Positions 1 to 8,516 are shown, counted from the first letter of the stretch. The stretch: 32,668 bases of DNA from Akkermansia sp. (GCA_017435505.1 JAFSEZ010000027.1:1-32668), one strand, 5' to 3'. Notes: generated by a model from the letters alone, not told the origin. Numbers and translations: made by a program.

Positions 1-137
1 CCCTTGCTCGGCTTTGCAATCATTGTACATTTTACATTGTTCATTGTAAGTTTCAGGCAAAAGCATAGGTGCGTGCTTTCAAATCATCCCCCTTGCTCGG
101 CTTTGCAATCATTGTACATTTTTCATTGTTCATTGTA
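1..137. repeat. Direct repeat, two 48-bp units with 89-bp period
   Basis: Positions 1-48 and 90-137 are the same 48-base sequence with one mismatch (position 34 against 123). Each unit starts CCCTTGCTCGGCTTTGCAAT and ends in short ATTGTACATT / ATTGTTCATTGTA motifs. The second unit overlaps the TGA stop of the DHH phosphoesterase gene at 130-132, and the first begins at the first base of the window, so more units may lie outside. No coding content is apparent. The function is unknown; it could be a small intergenic tandem repeat or part of a longer dispersed family. Confidence 0.8.
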
Positions 138-1098
138 CATTTCCCCTGATTTTTTCCAGCACTTGCTTCCTCACCGTCTCCAGTTCGCCCTTCATGCGGA
201 TGCCTGCGGCCATGGCGTGGCCACCACCGCCGAAGTGAGCCGCAATCTCTGCCACGTTGATGGCCGGGTCTTTGGAGCGCAGGGAAATGCGGATGCGGCC
301 ATCCTCCAAATCCTCGAAGATGGCAGAGACTCGCACCCCCTCCACCACGCGCACAATGTCCACCAAATCCTTTGTGGCCTCCAACCCCACACCCAAGCGG
401 GCTTTGGTGCCGGCTGGCATGGAGTAGTGGGAAATCTGCCCCTTGCACTCTACGACCATGTTGTTGAGCACCTCGGCATTCACGCGCATGGTATCCCATG
501 GTATTTCTTGGTAGAGCAGGCAGTTGATGCGGCCTACGTCTATGCCGCATTCCAGCAAATCTGCTGCTTGGCGCATGACTTCCGCTGTCGTGGAGCCGTA
601 TTGGAATGAGCCTGTATCGGTGCTGATAGCGGTGTAGAGAGCTGCCGCCATAGCTGCATCTACCGTGAGCCCCAGCGCTCGAATGATGTTGAGGATGATA
701 CACCCGCAGGCCGCAGCCCCCCCCTCGATGATGTTCAGGTGGCCATAGGCGGAGTTGGTGCCGTGGTGGTCGATATTCACAATGCAGGGGTGGCCGTTGA
801 AGCGGGCCATGGCGTCATCTCCCAAGCGTTTCCAATCCCCCGTATCGACGCAAATGAGCACCTGCGGCAGCTCCTCTTCCGGGCCCGGCAGCGCGCCGAT
901 GTCTTGCGCCCCGCTCAGGAACGCGTAGCGGGAGGGAACGCTGTCTTCATTCCACATGTGCACCTGCTTGCCCATAGCGCGCAGAGCCAGCCCCATAGCC
1001 AGCGTGGAGCCAATGGCATCGCCATCCGGCCGGAAATGTGATATGACCCCAAAGCTCTCGTGCCCCCGGATGAGGGCGATTAAATCTGCGTATTTCAT
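130..1098 (-). CDS. nrnA: DHH/DHHA1 phosphoesterase, NrnA-like (oligoribonuclease / pAp phosphatase)
   Basis: The 322-residue protein has the usual NrnA length and order of motifs. An N-terminal DHH domain carries HFRPDGDAIGS at residues 21-31, a CVDTGD motif at 83-88 and the signature NIDHHGTN with D110-H111-H112. The C-terminal DHHA1 domain has the glycine-rich HFGGGGHAMAAG motif. Family members are cytosolic Mn-dependent enzymes that degrade nanoRNAs and often 3'-phosphoadenosine 5'-phosphate; which activity dominates here is not readable. The frame is open up to 1137, but I place the start at 1098 because a good promoter occupies 1109-1137, so the longer start would lie inside the -35 box. 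The stop codon overlaps the direct repeat at the window edge. Confidence 0.9.
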   Translation of the reverse strand: MKYADLIALIRGHESFGVISHFRPDGDAIGSTLAMGLALRAMGKQVHMWNEDSVPSRYAFLSGAQDIGALPGPEEELPQVLICVDTGDWKRLGDDAMARFNGHPCIVNIDHHGTNSAYGHLNIIEGGAAACGCIILNIIRALGLTVDAAMAAALYTAISTDTGSFQYGSTTAEVMRQAADLLECGIDVGRINCLLYQEIPWDTMRVNAEVLNNMVVECKGQISHYSMPAGTKARLGVGLEATKDLVDIVRVVEGVRVSAIFEDLEDGRIRISLRSKDPAINVAEIAAHFGGGGHAMAAGIRMKGELETVRKQVLEKIRGNVQ

Positions 1099-1108
1099 CG
1101 ATGCGCCC

Positions 1109-1137
1109 CTTATATCACGCCCGCGCCCGCGCGTCAA
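1109..1137 (-). promoter_or_regulatory. Sigma70-like promoter of the nrnA-like gene
   Basis: On the minus strand, TTGACG (1132-1137) is followed after 17 bp by TATAAG (1109-1114). Only 10 bases separate the -10 box from the ATG at 1098, so transcription would begin about 3-4 nt before the start codon, an almost leaderless mRNA. Confidence 0.6.
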
Positions 1138-1395
1138 GGCGCAATCGAATGATGAAACAGGGCTTATGAAAATACTGCGATAAGGTGGCTGTATTGGTTT
1201 TGTTGTGCTTTGACCAATGCTCAGCGCACAGGTGCCCTAAAGTTTGAGTAAGGAGTGCAGAAAATGGCAATCCTCCCCTTCGAATGGCCATTTGCCGAAG
1301 CGAGGGGGGATTCTTTCAAAATACTGTTGATGTTACTATGGCTTACAAAATCTTGGGATACGCGTGGAGGCACGTTGAGAACACACAATGCATAC

Positions 1396-1423
1396 TTGAC
1401 AGCTACCTGATTCACTGTATAAT
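1396..1423 (+). promoter_or_regulatory. Consensus sigma70-type promoter of the gtr-like cassette
   Basis: TTGACA (1396-1401), a 16-bp spacer and TATAAT (1418-1423) match both consensus hexamers perfectly. The predicted start near 1430 gives an untranslated leader of about 87 nt before the ATG at 1517, much longer than for other genes in the window. Confidence 0.8.
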
Positions 1424-1506
1424 CGGTTCAGGTGGATAGTGTTAAAAGTAGACGTTGTTTTTATGGCTTTCTGACGCGTTATTGGTTGAGTTAACGTTGA
1501 AAGGAT

Positions 1507-1513
1507 AAGGAGG
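1507..1513 (+). promoter_or_regulatory. Strong Shine-Dalgarno site
   Basis: AAGGAGG lies 3 bases before the ATG at 1517 and fixes that start. Such a full Shine-Dalgarno sequence is unusual in this window, where many starts have none. Confidence 0.7.
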
Positions 1514-1516
1514 AAT

Positions 1517-3058
1517 ATGAATCAGTATATAAAGAGAAAGTGGGAAACTGCATTTCTTCTCAACGGCCGGGCCGGGATAATGATGCTTTTGCTGGTGGTA
1601 TCTGCAACGATAAATTACTTTTGCAATCTGTATTCTCCTCAATACGATGAAGTGATGTGGGATGGGGTTGATGCTTTAGTCTTTTGTATGGATGGTAGAG
1701 CGTGGGTTCATGGGTATGTTCCCTATGTGGATTTTGAAGATTGTAAGGGGCCTCTGTTGTTTTTTATCCATGCATTCGGATATCTTGTTTCCAGATGTTT
1801 TTTTGGGGGGTGCGGGAGGGATATGATGTTTTTTATTAACATTGCATGTACCTTTGTTACATTGTGTTTTTTATATAAGACAGCGCGGATTTTTTGTGCA
1901 GAGAAATGGAAGGCCGTTGTAGCGTGTACTATACCGCTGTTTTCTCTGTTTTCTCCAAGTTTGGGGGTATGGGGCGGACAGCCAGAGGTTTATACCGTTG
2001 TTTTCCTGTCGGCTTTTTTGTTTTATTTTACCGAAAGCCTGTACGGCGAACATGGTAAGCCAGGTGTTTTATCCGTCGCGCTCGTGAGCGGTATAGCAGT
2101 TGGCGGAACCTTGCTTGTTAAATATACTAACACGGTTCCGATTTTATTCGGTACTTTCCTTGTCTTATTATTCGCTGTAGATAGGAAAAATATTCTGCGT
2201 TTTCTGGTTTGGTTTATGGTAGGTTTGGGAGCGATGACGCTTCCATTTGTGATTTACATGCTCATAACATCTTCTTTCGATGATTTCCTGAGAGTATACT
2301 TATTCGGTAATTTTCTTTCATATTTCGGAGCACATAAGGCCGGTCATTCAAACGGATCACTTATTCAGTTGTGCATTAATTTTCTTTCGTATTGTATAAG
2401 AGATCCCAGGACCTTTTACTCGTTTGTAGCACTGCCTTTCATGTTGCTTGTTCCTTTTGTGGGAAAAGCGAAACGGCTTGGGCGATTCAACGTGCCATGT
2501 TGGGGAATTTTGTTGGCATTTGCTTTTTCCATTTGTGCATCTTGTTGGGGGATGTATGAATATTACCAGCTGTATGCATCTGTTTTGCTCGTCTTTCCTG
2601 CTGTGTTTTTGTTAGTAAATTGTCGTTTCGCTCCTTCCGGATTCGTGGTGGTTATCGTTGTTGCTTTCATTTGTTCTTTCATAATAAGACAAAATGGCAT
2701 GTGGTATGAAAAAAATATGGCGCAAGCCGAGAAGAAAGAGTTTATCAGTTTGGATGCAATTGTTTGTGAGAAGAAAGAACCCAAGATATTGAATTTCTTG
2801 GGCTTGGGTACAAGTATGGGGATGAAAGCATGTTCTTTGCCGGCATGCCCGCAGTGGATTGCTTTAAATGGCTATCCTTACGACTATCTACAAATTCACA
2901 TGCAAGCTGTTCGCGATAGAAAAGCTGATTTTATCTTTGTAACAGGGGATAAACACCAGGAAGAGTTTTCAGCAGAGTTCCGAAAAAACGGATACTCCTA
3001 TGTGGGCTCAGGTAGGGCTACGACAAAAATTGATTACCACGTATGGAAAAAGTTATAG
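1517..3058 (+). CDS. Polytopic GT-C type glycosyltransferase (GT39/ArnT-like superfamily)
   Basis: This 513-residue protein has many hydrophobic segments, starting with one at about residues 21-40. It also carries the pattern of GT-C enzymes that use lipid-phosphate sugars: an acidic pair in the first external loop (YDE at 43-45) followed by GYVPYVDFEDCKGPL at 66-80, resembling the G..PY.D..d.KgP motif of the family. About 75 C-terminal residues after the last hydrophobic stretch appear soluble. It is first in a tight operon and overlaps the next gene by 16 bases. With the GtrB- and GtrA-like partners it fits the third, linkage-specific component of an O-antigen-modifying gtr system. The sugar and acceptor are unknown. 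The gene is AT-richer than its neighbours. Confidence 0.75.
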   Translation: MNQYIKRKWETAFLLNGRAGIMMLLLVVSATINYFCNLYSPQYDEVMWDGVDALVFCMDGRAWVHGYVPYVDFEDCKGPLLFFIHAFGYLVSRCFFGGCGRDMMFFINIACTFVTLCFLYKTARIFCAEKWKAVVACTIPLFSLFSPSLGVWGGQPEVYTVVFLSAFLFYFTESLYGEHGKPGVLSVALVSGIAVGGTLLVKYTNTVPILFGTFLVLLFAVDRKNILRFLVWFMVGLGAMTLPFVIYMLITSSFDDFLRVYLFGNFLSYFGAHKAGHSNGSLIQLCINFLSYCIRDPRTFYSFVALPFMLLVPFVGKAKRLGRFNVPCWGILLAFAFSICASCWGMYEYYQLYASVLLVFPAVFLLVNCRFAPSGFVVVIVVAFICSFIIRQNGMWYEKNMAQAEKKEFISLDAIVCEKKEPKILNFLGLGTSMGMKACSLPACPQWIALNGYPYDYLQIHMQAVRDRKADFIFVTGDKHQEEFSAEFRKNGYSYVGSGRATTKIDYHVWKKL

Positions 3059-3807
3059 AAGAAAGCTGTGAAAAGAACAGCAATTGCGATGATTCGCTCT
3101 ACATTATCATCCCTGCCTACAATGAAAGGGATAACATTCGTACAGTCGTGGAAGAATGGTACCCGATTGTGGAAGCACATAGCGGTAATGGAGCATCCCG
3201 ATTGGTTATCATAGATGACGGAAGCAAGGATGATACATTGGCAATACTTCGCTCTCTTACCGAAGATAGACCTTTATTGGAAGTTGTTGCAAAGGCGAAC
3301 GGAGGTCATGGAGCAACCGTTTTGTATGGGTATCATTTGGCGTTGAACAAGGGGGCTGATTATGTGTTCCAAACGGATTCAGATGGGCAAACCCGACCTG
3401 CTGAGTTTGAGCAATTTTGGAGACTGAGGCAGGAGAATGATATGGTCATCGGATGGCGCAAAGGGAGAGAGGATGGATGCTCTCGTGTGATTGTCACAAA
3501 AGTGCTTAAACTTGTTATCAGGCTGTGTTTTGGCGTATCTGTGGCAGATGCCAACACGCCATTTCGACTCATAAAAGTGCCGACACTACGAAAATATATT
3601 GGGTTGATTCCGGAAAATTATCATTTATCCAATGTATTACTTGCCGTCATTTTCAGTAAGAAATGCTGCGCTGTTACATATTTGCCTATCACATTTCGAC
3701 CAAGACAAGGTGGAATCAATTCTATCAATATCCGCCGCATCATAGGCATTGGTTGGAGAGCGATCAAAGATTTTTCACAAATAGCGAAAGTTATTTCTTC
3801 TAAATGA
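3043..3807 (+). CDS. Family 2 glycosyltransferase, DPM1/GtrB-like polyprenyl-phosphate sugar transferase
   Basis: The 254-residue GT-A fold protein has PAYNE (24-28), DDGSKDD (58-64) and the DxD-type TDSDGQ at 111-116, as in dolichyl/polyprenyl-phosphate glycosyltransferases. Such enzymes load a sugar from a nucleotide donor onto undecaprenyl phosphate at the cytoplasmic face. Unlike classical GtrB it has no obvious pair of C-terminal membrane helices, so it resembles the short DPM1 form. The start overlaps the preceding gene by 16 bases and the stop overlaps the GtrA gene by 4, implying translational coupling. Substrate specificity cannot be read. Confidence 0.85.
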   Translation: MEKVIEESCEKNSNCDDSLYIIIPAYNERDNIRTVVEEWYPIVEAHSGNGASRLVIIDDGSKDDTLAILRSLTEDRPLLEVVAKANGGHGATVLYGYHLALNKGADYVFQTDSDGQTRPAEFEQFWRLRQENDMVIGWRKGREDGCSRVIVTKVLKLVIRLCFGVSVADANTPFRLIKVPTLRKYIGLIPENYHLSNVLLAVIFSKKCCAVTYLPITFRPRQGGINSINIRRIIGIGWRAIKDFSQIAKVISSK

Positions 3808-4226
3808 GTCAATTTATTCATCTCATATTGAAGTATAAGAACATCTTGGCGTACATCATTTTCGGTGTATGCACAACGCTGGTCAATATAGTTTCTTATT
3901 GGGTGTGTTGCGAGATGATAGGGATACCGAATATCCCGGCTGTCATTATAGCGTGGATTCTTGCAGTCTCTTTTGCTTTTTTCACCAACAAATTATGGGT
4001 GTTTGAGAGCAAATCGCTTCGTAAATCCATTTTATTTTATGAGTTGGTGACTTTCTATACATGCCGTTTAATGACAGGCGTTATAGATGTTGTTGTGATG
4101 TATCTTGCAGTCGATTTGCTTTCTCTCAATGCGGTGGCATGGAAAGCAATAGCTAATCTGCTTATTATCCTTACTAATTTTATTGCCAGCAAATATTTTA
4201 TCTTTATTCACAAGAATAAAGGTTGA
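3804..4226 (+). CDS. gtrA: GtrA-family membrane protein (putative lipid-linked sugar flippase)
   Basis: The 140-residue protein has the GtrA length and four predicted hydrophobic segments. The family signatures are visible as GVCTTLVNIVSYW near the start and NKLWVFES in the middle, with a typical lysine-rich end. GtrA-like proteins are proposed to flip undecaprenyl-phosphate-linked sugars across the inner membrane. The ATG overlaps the stop of the upstream GT2 gene (ATGA). The gene ends 17 bases before the convergent proline racemase gene, with no clear terminator between. Confidence 0.85.
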   Translation: MSQFIHLILKYKNILAYIIFGVCTTLVNIVSYWVCCEMIGIPNIPAVIIAWILAVSFAFFTNKLWVFESKSLRKSILFYELVTFYTCRLMTGVIDVVVMYLAVDLLSLNAVAWKAIANLLIILTNFIASKYFIFIHKNKG

Positions 4227-4243
4227 GGCTTTTGACTTCTCCA

Positions 4244-5263
4244 TTAGTCGATGATAAACCCATCACGGAAGGGGTCGCTTTCTTCGCGGATGAATTCGCA
4301 GCGGGCGGTGAGGTAGGGGCGGCCGGTGACGAGGGGGACCACGGCGGGGTAGGGACCCACGGGTTCAGATTCGCGGAGGGTGCCGCGGAAGATAGAGCCG
4401 ATGAAAGATTCGGAGATGTAGTCATCCCCGATGCGGAGCTCGCCCAGGTGGTGCATGAGTGTCATGAGGGCCGAGGTGCCGGAACCGCAGGGGCTGCGGT
4501 CCATTTGCCCATCGCCGAAGATGACGGTGTTGCGCACGTGCAAGGGGTTGGTGGCCTTGCGCTGGTAGATGACTGCGAGGGCAATCTTGCGGGTGGAGGG
4601 GTTGGTGGGGTGCTCGACTTGCAGAGCCTCGTTGGCGGCATTTTTGATGCGCATACCCAGATCCACATAGAAGGATTTATCGTGTGATTCAGGCCCCAAT
4701 GGCTCGGCAAAGGGGTAGTCTACCAGCACAAAGAAGTTGCCGGCAAAGACAACGTAGGCTTTCACCGCCCCCAGACCGGGCACTTGCAGGGTGATGGGTT
4801 GCGGGGTGTACACAAAGGAGGGTACGTTGCGTACGGTCACTTCCTCTACTCGTCCCGTGGCACCGCGGTGCAGGGTGGCCTCGATGCGGCCGCACACGGC
4901 ATCCAGCACTACTTTATCCGGGGTGTGCAGGGGCAGCCCCAGTTCGGCTACGGCGCGGGCGGTGCAGATGGTGCCGTGAATGCACATATCCAAGTAGGAA
5001 TCGGAATCGGTGTAGAGGATGCCGGCATCTGCATCGGGCGTGACAGGGTGGCACAGAATGGAGCCGAACATGGCCTTGTGGCCGCGGGGCTCCTGCATGA
5101 GGAAGGAGCGGATGACATCCAGGTGATTGCGCATGTAGTCCAGACGCTCGCGCATGGTCTTGCCGGGCAGCTCTTGGCAGGCAGAATAAAGTACGCGGCA
5201 GGGTTCGCCGGCGGCGTGCAGGTCTATGGTGTGCACGGATGAGATGTTGGAGGGGGCAATCAT
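4244..5263 (-). CDS. Proline racemase-family enzyme (proline racemase / hydroxyproline epimerase)
   Basis: The 339-residue protein matches the proline racemase family in length and motifs. Both catalytic cysteines appear present: C94 in LDMCIHGTI and C259 in DRSPCGSGTSA. Keeping both argues for a racemase or 4-hydroxyproline 2-epimerase over a trans-3-hydroxyproline dehydratase, where one is replaced by Thr. The first motif is unusual: families normally read MCGHG, here the Gly is Ile. The gene follows the EamA transporter by 23 bases and is probably cotranscribed. No Shine-Dalgarno precedes the ATG; the upstream bases are pyrimidine-rich on the coding strand. It may act in imino-acid catabolism together with the transporter, which is inference. 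Confidence 0.85.
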   Translation of the reverse strand: MIAPSNISSVHTIDLHAAGEPCRVLYSACQELPGKTMRERLDYMRNHLDVIRSFLMQEPRGHKAMFGSILCHPVTPDADAGILYTDSDSYLDMCIHGTICTARAVAELGLPLHTPDKVVLDAVCGRIEATLHRGATGRVEEVTVRNVPSFVYTPQPITLQVPGLGAVKAYVVFAGNFFVLVDYPFAEPLGPESHDKSFYVDLGMRIKNAANEALQVEHPTNPSTRKIALAVIYQRKATNPLHVRNTVIFGDGQMDRSPCGSGTSALMTLMHHLGELRIGDDYISESFIGSIFRGTLRESEPVGPYPAVVPLVTGRPYLTARCEFIREESDPFRDGFIID

Positions 5264-5286
5264 GAAAAGAGGAGGGGGAGGGAAAT

Positions 5287-6162
5287 TTATTGTTTAGCCG
5301 GTAGGAGGGATTGCAGGGCAGAGGCCCCCAGCACCAGCGCAAAGCCGCACCATTGGCCGGGAGAGATGCTTTCGCCATACACCATCCACCCCAGCGCCAC
5401 GGCTACGGCGGGTTCCAAATATGAAATGGTACCGAACTCAATGGCCGTGAGCCGCCGCACCGCATAGGCTACCAGCAGCAGCACCGCAAAGCCTTGCAGT
5501 ACACCGATACACAGCAGGTAGGGCCACCCCGCACTCAGCCCTGCATAGGGATCTTCCGTGCAGAGAAGCGGAACCAACAGCACCAAACTTCCCGCTGCAA
5601 ATTGCCAGAAGGTGCGCACTGCCAGCGAGATGTGGCCGGGAATCTGGCGGTTGAGCAGAATGTAGGCGGCATAGCACACACCCGAGAGCAGCCCGTAGGC
5701 ATAGCCGATAGGCTCGTGCACTTGATTCGCCGCCGGTTCGCCTGCACACACGGTGACGAGCACGATTCCCGCCGCTGCGGCCGGCATGAGCAGCATATCC
5801 CGCCGCGGGGGTAAACTGCGGCGCAGCAGAGATTCCCCTACTGCCGCAAACACCGGTCCGGTGTAGAGAAGCAACGCAGCTATGCCCACTGATATTTGGG
5901 TGATAGCCAAGAAATAGAACAGAATGCAAAGGCTGATGCCTGCGCCGGAAAACACCGCCGGCAGAGAAAAAGGCAGCCGCGCCGCGCTTTGTGTGTTGCG
6001 CCTGCATACCAAGGGAATGATGAGCACCAGCCCAATGATGAAACGCGCAAAGGAACAGCCTTGGGCAGAACACTGCGTCTCGCGTACAAAGAAACCGAGC
6101 ACACCCATCAGCACAGCCGCTACAATGGCTGCTATCAATGCACTGCAGTTGGTCTTATTCAT
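5287..6162 (-). CDS. EamA/DMT-family transporter
   Basis: The 291-residue protein is almost entirely hydrophobic and fits ten membrane helices arranged as two EamA repeats (about 8-130 and 150-285). The second repeat contains the typical EFGTISYLEPAVAVALGW segment. DMT-family proteins export or import amino acids, nucleotides or other metabolites across the inner membrane; the substrate is unknown. It is the first gene of a two-gene leftward operon with the racemase-family enzyme, which hints at an amino- or imino-acid substrate. A promoter is visible 33 bases upstream of the ATG. Confidence 0.85.
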   Translation of the reverse strand: MNKTNCSALIAAIVAAVLMGVLGFFVRETQCSAQGCSFARFIIGLVLIIPLVCRRNTQSAARLPFSLPAVFSGAGISLCILFYFLAITQISVGIAALLLYTGPVFAAVGESLLRRSLPPRRDMLLMPAAAAGIVLVTVCAGEPAANQVHEPIGYAYGLLSGVCYAAYILLNRQIPGHISLAVRTFWQFAAGSLVLLVPLLCTEDPYAGLSAGWPYLLCIGVLQGFAVLLLVAYAVRRLTAIEFGTISYLEPAVAVALGWMVYGESISPGQWCGFALVLGASALQSLLPAKQ

Positions 6163-6195
6163 ACAAAAGCTATGCCCCCGTACGCGAGGCGCGCC

Positions 6196-6224
6196 ATTCT
6201 AGCACCAGCCATGTCCCTTGGCAA
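6196..6224 (-). promoter_or_regulatory. Promoter of the EamA-racemase operon
   Basis: On the minus strand, TTGCCA (6219-6224), a 17-bp spacer and TAGAAT (6196-6201). The predicted leader to the ATG at 6162 is about 26 nt. Confidence 0.55.
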
Positions 6225-6285
6225 TACTTTTATGATGTATCACACCATTCTTGCCGTTTGCGGGAGATATCGTGGATTTTTTGTC

Positions 6286-8190
6286 TTATTTTTTTCCCTG
6301 TGCATCGGCGGTATCTTGAGGAAGATCGGGTTGAGTCCCTGTATATGGCTCAACCAGTGGGGATGAACAGTCCCATGTGGCTTTGTAATGGGGGGTCTCA
6401 ATGCCGAAGATACCGAGAAGAGTGTCGAAAATATGACCATGACTGATGGTCATCAATCGGTTCTTTCGGAGTTGTTCTGCCGCTTTGTTGAAATGTGGGT
6501 GCAACGCCAGCCATTCATCCGAGGGGAGATAAAACATGCCCACAGAAGCGGCATCCGTGTGGCGGAATGCACGTATTCCTTCCTGAGGATTATGTTGAGC
6601 GAAAATCCACGTGCGTCCCCATTTGCCGTTTTGTCCGAGATATTCGCCGTGGTCGCTAACGTAAATATAGATGAAAGGGCGTCCTTTTAATCCCTCGGCA
6701 ATTTTCTTGATGCAGGCATCTGTGTAGACCAAGGTGTTGTCGTAGGCATTGTTGATGCCTTCTTTGTCTTGATGCGGGCTTGTGAAAAAGTCTTCAGGGT
6801 TGGAAGGTGTGAAAGTTGGGTGCTCCAGGTCATACATGTTGAAGGGGCCATGGCTTCCTTCATTATTGAGAACGATAAACATGTTCCGGTTTGCGTGTGC
6901 GTTGCACAAATCCACCACTTGTTGGGCTTGCTGCATGGGACTCCCTTTGGATTCCTGTATGCAGTCCGTCTTTTTATTGAGCGCCAACATGGCATCCCCG
7001 AAGGTGTAGCGGGTCATGATGCTTTTTTGGTAAATAGCATCATATCCGGCGAAAAGGACGGTGTAATAGCCGTGTTTCGAGAATAAATCTGCAATGTTAC
7101 CTATGCCGGGGGAAACGAGGGAGAAAGTCTCTCTGTGAGCTTCTTTGCGTGCGCCATCGGTCAGGATACCTACGATGCAGGTAGTTGTTTGGTGGTACAA
7201 GGAGATGCAGCGGGGATAGGAAATGAGATTTTTTTGGGAGCTCAGCCACGGCGTTGTATTCCGATGGTATCCATTAAATTTCAGCCTGTCGCTACGTACA
7301 CTTTCACCGATATGAAGAATGCAAACGATGCCGGCGTTGTCCGGGGTGACAGTACTGCGGGATGGTAGTTCCGCAGGGGATGGCATGTTTTGTATGTGCA
7401 GGAGAAGCTTGACATCCTGATTTGCTTCTTCACTACTCTCTTTTAGAATGTGGTAAGTTTCCTGAATTGGGTATGGATAAATCTGTAGGTATTGCAAGTG
7501 TTTGGGACACAACCTTTGATGATGGGGAACAAAGGCCAGGAGGATACAAAACAAGGCCATGAAAAAGCAGCCATGGCCGGCGATGACGAATCGAGAAAAA
7601 CGCCTTAGCGTGCGATGTTGCCACCAGCTCAATCCAACAGCCGACAGGAATGCCAGCGCAAGCCCCATGAGGTTTTCAGTGGTGGCAAAGCTTTTAATCT
7701 CGGCTTGAGATGCGTGCATCATTTCTGCAATGATGCCTCCTGAGATGCGAACACCAAGTCGATAGAAGCTTGCCAATTGTACAATTTCCAAAAATAAAAA
7801 GGTGCTCCAGAAGATGAGGCTGAATCGCCCCGCGATGGTGTATAGAAGAAGGGTAAAAGCAAGACTTCCCGTAGCAATGACAAGGACTTGAGGTAAATGC
7901 TGATGAAATTCTATACATAACGAGGAAGTGAGCACCGAGAAAAGACAGATAGGTATCCAAGTGGATATGGGCAGCTGCCAAGATAAATGCCGCATCCGGG
8001 TTTTGTACAAAAGAAGCCCTCCGACTGAGAAAATGAAAGCTGTTGCAATGAGATTTTTTAAACCAAACCACCAATACACCCACTCGCTCCAATATGAACT
8101 GATTGTCCAAATGGAGGAAACAATGAGCACCACGCCGATACTGATGAAATACCAGTAAATGGAAGATTTTTTGAGCGATGTAGTGTTCAT
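6286..8190 (-). CDS. Phosphoethanolamine transferase, EptA/MCR-like
   Basis: The 634-residue protein has about five N-terminal membrane helices (to about residue 220) and a C-terminal alkaline-phosphatase-like domain. Family signatures are clear: HIGESVRSDRLKFNGYHRNT (293-312) supplies metal-ligand E296, the TTT at 335-337 supplies the nucleophile (T336 is 40 residues after E296, the EptA spacing), GSHGP holds H448, and SDHGEYLG holds D513/H514. These inner-membrane enzymes move phosphoethanolamine from phosphatidylethanolamine to lipid A, core sugars or other envelope acceptors. The usual SCGTAT around the nucleophile is replaced by YHQTTTC, so the subfamily is divergent. The acceptor, and any effect on cationic-peptide resistance, are unknown. 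It has its own promoter. Confidence 0.88.
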   Translation of the reverse strand: MNTTSLKKSSIYWYFISIGVVLIVSSIWTISSYWSEWVYWWFGLKNLIATAFIFSVGGLLLYKTRMRHLSWQLPISTWIPICLFSVLTSSLCIEFHQHLPQVLVIATGSLAFTLLLYTIAGRFSLIFWSTFLFLEIVQLASFYRLGVRISGGIIAEMMHASQAEIKSFATTENLMGLALAFLSAVGLSWWQHRTLRRFSRFVIAGHGCFFMALFCILLAFVPHHQRLCPKHLQYLQIYPYPIQETYHILKESSEEANQDVKLLLHIQNMPSPAELPSRSTVTPDNAGIVCILHIGESVRSDRLKFNGYHRNTTPWLSSQKNLISYPRCISLYHQTTTCIVGILTDGARKEAHRETFSLVSPGIGNIADLFSKHGYYTVLFAGYDAIYQKSIMTRYTFGDAMLALNKKTDCIQESKGSPMQQAQQVVDLCNAHANRNMFIVLNNEGSHGPFNMYDLEHPTFTPSNPEDFFTSPHQDKEGINNAYDNTLVYTDACIKKIAEGLKGRPFIYIYVSDHGEYLGQNGKWGRTWIFAQHNPQEGIRAFRHTDAASVGMFYLPSDEWLALHPHFNKAAEQLRKNRLMTISHGHIFDTLLGIFGIETPHYKATWDCSSPLVEPYTGTQPDLPQDTADAQGKK

Positions 8191-8213
8191 TTTACGAATG
8201 CAGGATGCTACGC

Positions 8214-8242
8214 ATTCTAACCCGCGTGCAATTTCAAGTCAA
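8214..8242 (-). promoter_or_regulatory. Promoter of the phosphoethanolamine transferase gene
   Basis: On the minus strand, TTGACT (8237-8242), a 17-bp spacer and TAGAAT (8214-8219); the ATG at 8190 is 23 bases past the -10 box. Exactly 19 bases separate the -35 hexamer from the terminal inverted repeat of the element at 8262, as at the other copy. Confidence 0.75.
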
Positions 8243-8261
8243 GAGCAGGTCGTGTATCACA

Positions 8262-8511
8262 CAGGGCAAACGCATGAGTATTATGACATATTGGCGTGAT
8301 TTCACATTGCAGATTTCACATTGCTCATGGATGGAAGCCGGCTGACTTGCGGCAGATGTAAAGCAAAGCGGCAAGCGCAGATGTACCCCGCCCATTTTCT
8401 TGCGCAACAGCACCACATATTTCAATGTGGGAATTGAAATGTGAACTTTGCAATCGATTTTCAAGTATTAGCGGCTATTTAAGCCGCATATTGTCTCATG
8501 CGTTTGCCCTG
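8262..8511. mobile_element. MITE-like element, copy 1 (250 bp, 17-bp terminal inverted repeats)
   Basis: The ends are perfect 17-bp inverted repeats: CAGGGCAAACGCATGAG at 8262-8278 and its reverse complement at 8495-8511. The flanks GTGTATCAC (8252-8260, one base before the repeat) and GCGTATCAC (8512-8520) look like a 9-bp target duplication with one mismatch. The interior has no plausible gene but several small inverted repeats, including GCGGCT-ATTTA-AGCCGC at 8471-8487. The interior shares blocks with the copy at 18141, such as GGCAAGCGCAG and CCCATTTTCTTGCGC. It lies between the phosphoethanolamine transferase promoter and the stop codon of the GDPD gene, whose TGA is within the right-hand duplication. 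It could be a non-autonomous transposon or a portable regulatory element. Confidence 0.75.
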
Positions 8512-8516
8512 GCGTA

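Larger units (their letters stand above)
1139..1516. other. Intergenic region between divergent genes
   Basis: About 380 bases hold no convincing gene. Base composition changes here from the GC-richer left flank to the AT-richer gtr cassette. The only clear signals are the promoter at 1396-1423 and the ribosome binding site at 1507-1513. A 64-codon open frame on the minus strand has no family resemblance and I do not call it. Confidence 0.6.

Noticed and set aside
1138..1190. A possible degenerate element end (GCCCTG) 20 bp upstream of the nrnA-like promoter
   Set aside because: Only six bases match the terminal repeat and the spacing is 20, not 19; this is within chance expectation.
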